A DNA stretch of 64,000 nt from Micromonospora sp. WMMA1363 (lineage in GTDB: Bacteria; Actinomycetota; Actinomycetes; Mycobacteriales; Micromonosporaceae), in the NCBI RefSeq assembly GCF_030345795.1, contig NZ_JAUALB010000001.1, positions 1,669,001-1,733,000 on the forward strand, read 5' to 3'. Below, one piece after another: positions 60,828 to 64,000 of the stretch. The notes under the pieces are model-generated. The model did not search any database, was not told the origin of the DNA, and worked only from the letters and a program-made list of their open reading frames with translations. Position numbers and translations under genes: made by a program. The first letter of the stretch is position 1, and the number at the start of each line of letters is the position of its first letter.

Positions 60828-62345
60828 TCAGAGCCCCACCGCAGCGGCCGGGTCGTCCACGTTCCGCCAGTTGGGCAGGTCCGCGCCCGCTGCCCACGTC
60901 GAGTGCGTGCCGCTGGAGATCCGCTCCGGGAGGCGCAGCTTGCAGATCGGCCCGCCGGTGATGTCGGCAGCGTCGAAGACCAGGCAGTAGGACGCGTCGG
61001 CGTTGACGTCGGAGACGAGCGTGACCAGGTAGCCGTCGTCCTCGCCGGTGCTGCCGACGCGGGGTGCCACGGCGGTCTCGCTTCCGTAGACGCCGTCGGG
61101 GTACCGGTACGTCTGCTCGGTCCCCAGCAGGGAGTCATGCTTGACCAGCCCGTTGAAGAGGAACCACGCGGGCTTACTCGTCGCGGAGTAGGAGTATCGA
61201 TGCTTCCTGCCGCCATAGCTGCCGTTGACCATCCCGAACTCCGTGATGGTGTCGCTGAGCGACTCCTCCTTCACCAGGCCGGTGGTCAGATTGAGGCGCC
61301 ACCGGTGCAGGGTGGACCTCATCCGGTCGAGCGCGAGGAATCGGAACATCCGCTCCCACCGGTCGCCGACACCGTCGTCCGCCGGTGACGGATCCGCCTG
61401 GTAGAAGCCCTCGATGACGATCTCGTTGCCGTCCTCGTAGGCGTTGGTGAAGTGGAGCACGAAGGTCGACTCGGCCGCGAACCACCTGATGTCCCCAGGC
61501 CCGCCCCGACGCGGAAGGACGGCGAAACGCAAGGGGATGTCCGGGTGGAACCGCGCGGCGTACGCCCCGTTCCGCAGCGCCTCGGGATCCCAGAACAAGG
61601 GACAGTCGTTGAGGATCGCGTAGTTCTCGGTGAACGCCATGTCGTGCGGCAGTCGTGGGCCGGGCAGTGGGACGGGCGTGTAGTGGACCAGCCGGTCGTC
61701 GGCGTCGACCACGCCGTAGTTCATGTACGGCGGCTTGGTGCCGTAGTTGAAGAACAGCATCTCGCCGGTCCGGTCGTCGACCTTGGGGTGGGCGGAGACA
61801 CCCCACTCGAAGGGGAACCGGCCACCCCAGTCCTCCTTTCCGAGGGTCTCGGCGGTGAGCGGGTCGACGCGGTACAGGTCACCGCACTGGTAGAAGCTCG
61901 TCCGGGCGACGCCGTTGTGGACCACCACGTCGGTGCTCGAGGCGTCCTTCATCCGGGTGCGGGCGCCCCAACCGTCCGCGCGCAGCGACCGGTCCGGACG
62001 TTCGGCCAGCCCGGCCCAGAGTGGACCGCCGTGCTCGGCCTCGGCCTTGAACCCGTCGGTCTGGATCATGCGGTTTCGGTAGAACGCCGTGCCGTCGCGA
62101 AATCCGACGATGTGAATCATGCCGTCACCGTCGAAGGGGTGATAGGTGCGCAGCGCCGGATGAACGGGGTTCTCCGTGTTACGCAGGTAGACTCCGTCGA
62201 GGTCGGTCGGGAGGTCGCCCTCGACCACGTCGAGGTCGTCCGCCTTCCATTCGGTGGTCTGGGGGCGCCAGGCTCCGGTCCGGTACGGGTGATCGTCGTC
62301 CGCTGGCAGGGTCGACAGGATGCGTCCGACGACTTCGACGTCCAT
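60828..62345 (-). CDS. Carotenoid oxygenase family protein
   Basis: 505 residues of the RPE65/CCD family, seven-bladed propeller iron enzymes that cleave C=C bonds of carotenoids, stilbenes or related phenylpropanoids. Iron-ligand His regions are recognisable: VSAHPKVD, LPHDMAFTEN, VLHFTNAYEDG and the C-terminal SSGTHSTW. The N-terminus has LDGVYLRNTENP and 'HPFDGDGMIHIVGF', also family signatures. The ATG at 62345 lies three bases after the thiolase stop. Linked thiolases and an HxlR regulator suggest a side-chain or aromatic degradation route rather than carotenoid biosynthesis; no carotenoid genes are in sight. Confidence 0.9.
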   Translation of the reverse strand: MDVEVVGRILSTLPADDDHPYRTGAWRPQTTEWKADDLDVVEGDLPTDLDGVYLRNTENPVHPALRTYHPFDGDGMIHIVGFRDGTAFYRNRMIQTDGFKAEAEHGGPLWAGLAERPDRSLRADGWGARTRMKDASSTDVVVHNGVARTSFYQCGDLYRVDPLTAETLGKEDWGGRFPFEWGVSAHPKVDDRTGEMLFFNYGTKPPYMNYGVVDADDRLVHYTPVPLPGPRLPHDMAFTENYAILNDCPLFWDPEALRNGAYAARFHPDIPLRFAVLPRRGGPGDIRWFAAESTFVLHFTNAYEDGNEIVIEGFYQADPSPADDGVGDRWERMFRFLALDRMRSTLHRWRLNLTTGLVKEESLSDTITEFGMVNGSYGGRKHRYSYSATSKPAWFLFNGLVKHDSLLGTEQTYRYPDGVYGSETAVAPRVGSTGEDDGYLVTLVSDVNADASYCLVFDAADITGGPICKLRLPERISSGTHSTWAAGADLPNWRNVDDPAAAVGL

Positions 62346-62348
62346 GAT

Positions 62349-63578
62349 TCAGGCTCCCATGCCATTCGAGTGGTTGACGTTCTCCAGGAGTACGGCTGAT
62401 CCGAGGCCGGCCGCGCCGCTGACGGCCGCGACGCCGTACCGGCGGCCCGTGCGGGCGAGTTCCCGCGCGCAGGCGCCGGTGAGGATGGCGCCCGTCGCGC
62501 CGAATGCGTGGCCCGTCGCGATCGTCCCGCCGTTTCGGTTGAAGACGTCGCCGTCCAGGCCGTGGTCGCGCTGGATCTTCAGGCACATGGCGGCGAAGGC
62601 CTCGGCGAATTCCAGGACTCCGAGGTCGGCCACGACGAGTCCCGCGCGGGCCACGACCTTTTCCACGGCGTGCTGGCCGGCGACCAGCATCCGCACCGGA
62701 TCAGCACCGGCGCTGGCCGAGCCGACGATGCGTGCCACCGGGGCGATCCCGGTGCGCTCGGCGGCCGTGGCGGAGCCGACCAGGACGAGGGCGGACGCAT
62801 CGGCGAGCGCCGGTGACGTCGCGCGGGTGTGCAGGTGACGAACCTCGCCCAGCTCCGGTAGGTGGCGCAGCACCAGCTGGTCCTGGCCCGCGGCACCGAG
62901 CTCGGCGAAGGCCGGCTTCAGGTTAGCGACGGTCGCAGCGGTCAGGTCCTCCCGGATGTGCTCGTCGCGGTCCAGCAGGACCCGGCCCGTTTCGTCGCGT
63001 ACGGGGACGATCACCTCGTCGTGCAGGCCCTCGAACCGTGCCCGTGCTGCTCGCTCGTGGGTGACGAGCGCGTAGGCGTCGAGTTCTTCCCGGGTGAACC
63101 GTTGTTCGGTCGCGACCACGTCCGCCGCGATGCCCATGTGCACCGAGCCGATGGCCTCGACCACGTCCTCGTCGGCCCACAGTGGACCCTGGTCGGCGAA
63201 CATCGGCACGTACGAGACGGACTCGACGCCCCCCGCCACCACCAGGTCGGCCTGGCCGGAGCGGACCAGGGCGGCGGCGGTGGCCACCGCGTCGACGCCG
63301 GAGGCGCAGAACCGGTTGACGGTCTGACCGGGCACGGTGGTGGGCCAACCCATGGCCAGCAGGGCGGTGCGGGCGAGGTTACCGCCCTGCGCTCCCGTCT
63401 GGGAGGCCGAACCGAGGACGACGTCGTCGACCTGCTCCGGCTCGAGACCGGTGCGCTCGGCCAGCGCGGCGAGGAGTGTCTGGACCAGCCGCAGCGGCGG
63501 GACCGTGGCGAGACCTCCGCCCGGCCTGGCCTTGCCGCGGCCGGTGCGCACGCTGGCCAGAATGTGGGCCTCGCTCAT
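62349..63578 (-). CDS. Thiolase-family acyltransferase lacking the second catalytic cysteine
   Basis: 409 residues. Nucleophile C91 in VNRFCASG; catalytic His in 'GGTIATGHAFGATGA' (GHA in place of GHP). The third catalytic element, normally C-x-G near the end, reads AAVSGAAGLGSA: S387 stands where Cys is expected. The fold is otherwise complete. The change could reduce Claisen or thiolysis chemistry, or favour another acyl transfer. ATG 63578 overlaps the stop of the upstream thiolase by four bases (ATGA). With that protein and the carotenoid oxygenase it probably acts in CoA-dependent chain shortening. Confidence 0.88.
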   Translation of the reverse strand: MSEAHILASVRTGRGKARPGGGLATVPPLRLVQTLLAALAERTGLEPEQVDDVVLGSASQTGAQGGNLARTALLAMGWPTTVPGQTVNRFCASGVDAVATAAALVRSGQADLVVAGGVESVSYVPMFADQGPLWADEDVVEAIGSVHMGIAADVVATEQRFTREELDAYALVTHERAARARFEGLHDEVIVPVRDETGRVLLDRDEHIREDLTAATVANLKPAFAELGAAGQDQLVLRHLPELGEVRHLHTRATSPALADASALVLVGSATAAERTGIAPVARIVGSASAGADPVRMLVAGQHAVEKVVARAGLVVADLGVLEFAEAFAAMCLKIQRDHGLDGDVFNRNGGTIATGHAFGATGAILTGACARELARTGRRYGVAAVSGAAGLGSAVLLENVNHSNGMGA

Positions 63579-64000
63579 CGGGCACCGGCCTCCACGACGA
63601 AGGCGACGATGGTGGTGAAGGATCCCCCGACGTTGACCGTCAACACCCGGCGGGCGCCGTCGATCTGCTGGTGGCCGGCGTGGCCCGTCACCTGACGTTG
63701 GCCGTCCAGCACCATGCGCACGCCCGTCGCCCCGACGGGGTGCCCCAGTCCGAGGAGTCCACCACCCGGGTTGACCGGCAGGGATCCCGCACGGGTGGTG
63801 GTGCCGTTGAGAATCGCCTCCCCGCCCATACCCGGGGACACCAGGCCGAGGTGCTCCAGTGTCACCAGGCCGGTGACCGAGAAACAGTCGTGCAGCTCGA
63901 CGACGTCGACGTCCTCGATTCCGTCGACTCCCCCGCGGCGGAAGGCGTCGGCAACGGTGCGGCGCAGGTGCGGGAACATGTAGTCGTCGTCCCGTGCGCG
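63575..64000 (-). CDS. SCP-x-type thiolase, C-terminal part (5' end beyond window)
   Basis: The last 141 residues of a thiolase of the sterol-carrier/acetyl-CoA acetyltransferase type: DVVELHDCFSVT, 'PVNPGGGLLGLGHPVGATGV' with the catalytic His, and NVGGSFTTIVAFVVE at the end. The frame is open to base 64000, so the start and nucleophile Cys are outside. Coupled to the next thiolase by ATGA overlap. Confidence 0.88.
   Translation of the reverse strand, partial: RARDDDYMFPHLRRTVADAFRRGGVDGIEDVDVVELHDCFSVTGLVTLEHLGLVSPGMGGEAILNGTTTRAGSLPVNPGGGLLGLGHPVGATGVRMVLDGQRQVTGHAGHQQIDGARRVLTVNVGGSFTTIVAFVVEAGAR

Overview
The window is high-GC DNA with long open frames on both strands, many GTG starts, ATGA/GTGA gene overlaps and hairpin terminators without U-tracts. 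Together with a conservon, an iniBAC-like cluster, ROK/LacI-controlled sugar operons and ECF sigma genes, this points to a filamentous actinobacterium. Micromonosporaceae is the best guess, but that is an inference from gene content. No rRNA, tRNA or CRISPR array was seen.

Layout. 1-3.2 kb: sugar-uptake genes, a LacI regulator and a GH5 glycosidase, with two near-identical operators. 3.5-6.2 kb: decaying genes (frameshifted helicase-associated protein, sigma-factor and DUF305 scraps). 6.3-10.9 kb: a sugar ABC transporter divergent from a ROK regulator. 11-12.6 kb: a wrecked GH92-type secreted mannosidase. 12.9-15.8 kb: glycolipid glycosyltransferase, DMT transporter and DedA protein. 16.2-19.4 kb: an IS1380-type element (copy A) carrying an ISAs1-type element inside it, sitting exactly at the stop codon of an iniB-like gene. 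19.4-31.3 kb: an ini-like cluster (IniB-like protein, large LuxR regulator resembling mycobacterial IniR, membrane-anchored Hsp70-like protein, second IniB-like protein, two dynamin-like GTPases) followed by a Rieske/b-type membrane module. 31.4-33.8 kb: a class III nucleotide cyclase overlapping a Crp-type regulator. 33.9-39.7 kb: a deleted serine hydrolase, an XRE-cupin/AlaX pair, a DUF4185 protein and a secreted M23 peptidase with lectin-like repeats. 39.9-44.8 kb: a conservon (cvnABCD) with a betaine-type binding protein.

45.0-52.5 kb is an insertion-sequence pile-up: an intact IS256-type element (C), a second IS1380 copy (B), and a second IS256 copy (D) broken by two different IS3-type elements (F and E). 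Terminal repeats, target duplications and lengths agree to the base: subtracting the nested elements gives 1371 bp for both IS256 copies and 1687 bp for both IS1380 copies.

53.4-59.6 kb: an ECF sigma/anti-sigma pair and a copper/heme envelope operon (PCuAC chaperone, Tat-exported DyP peroxidase, CopC, CopD-CtaG fusion). 59.8-64 kb: a packed minus-strand run of two thiolases (one cut by the window edge), a carotenoid oxygenase and a double-HxlR regulator.

The most interesting system is the ini-like cluster, which joins dynamin-like GTPases to a transmembrane Hsp70-type ATPase, two IniB-like proteins and an IniR-like regulator. Next are the cyclase with a Gln-Asn substrate pair and a thiolase lacking its second catalytic cysteine.
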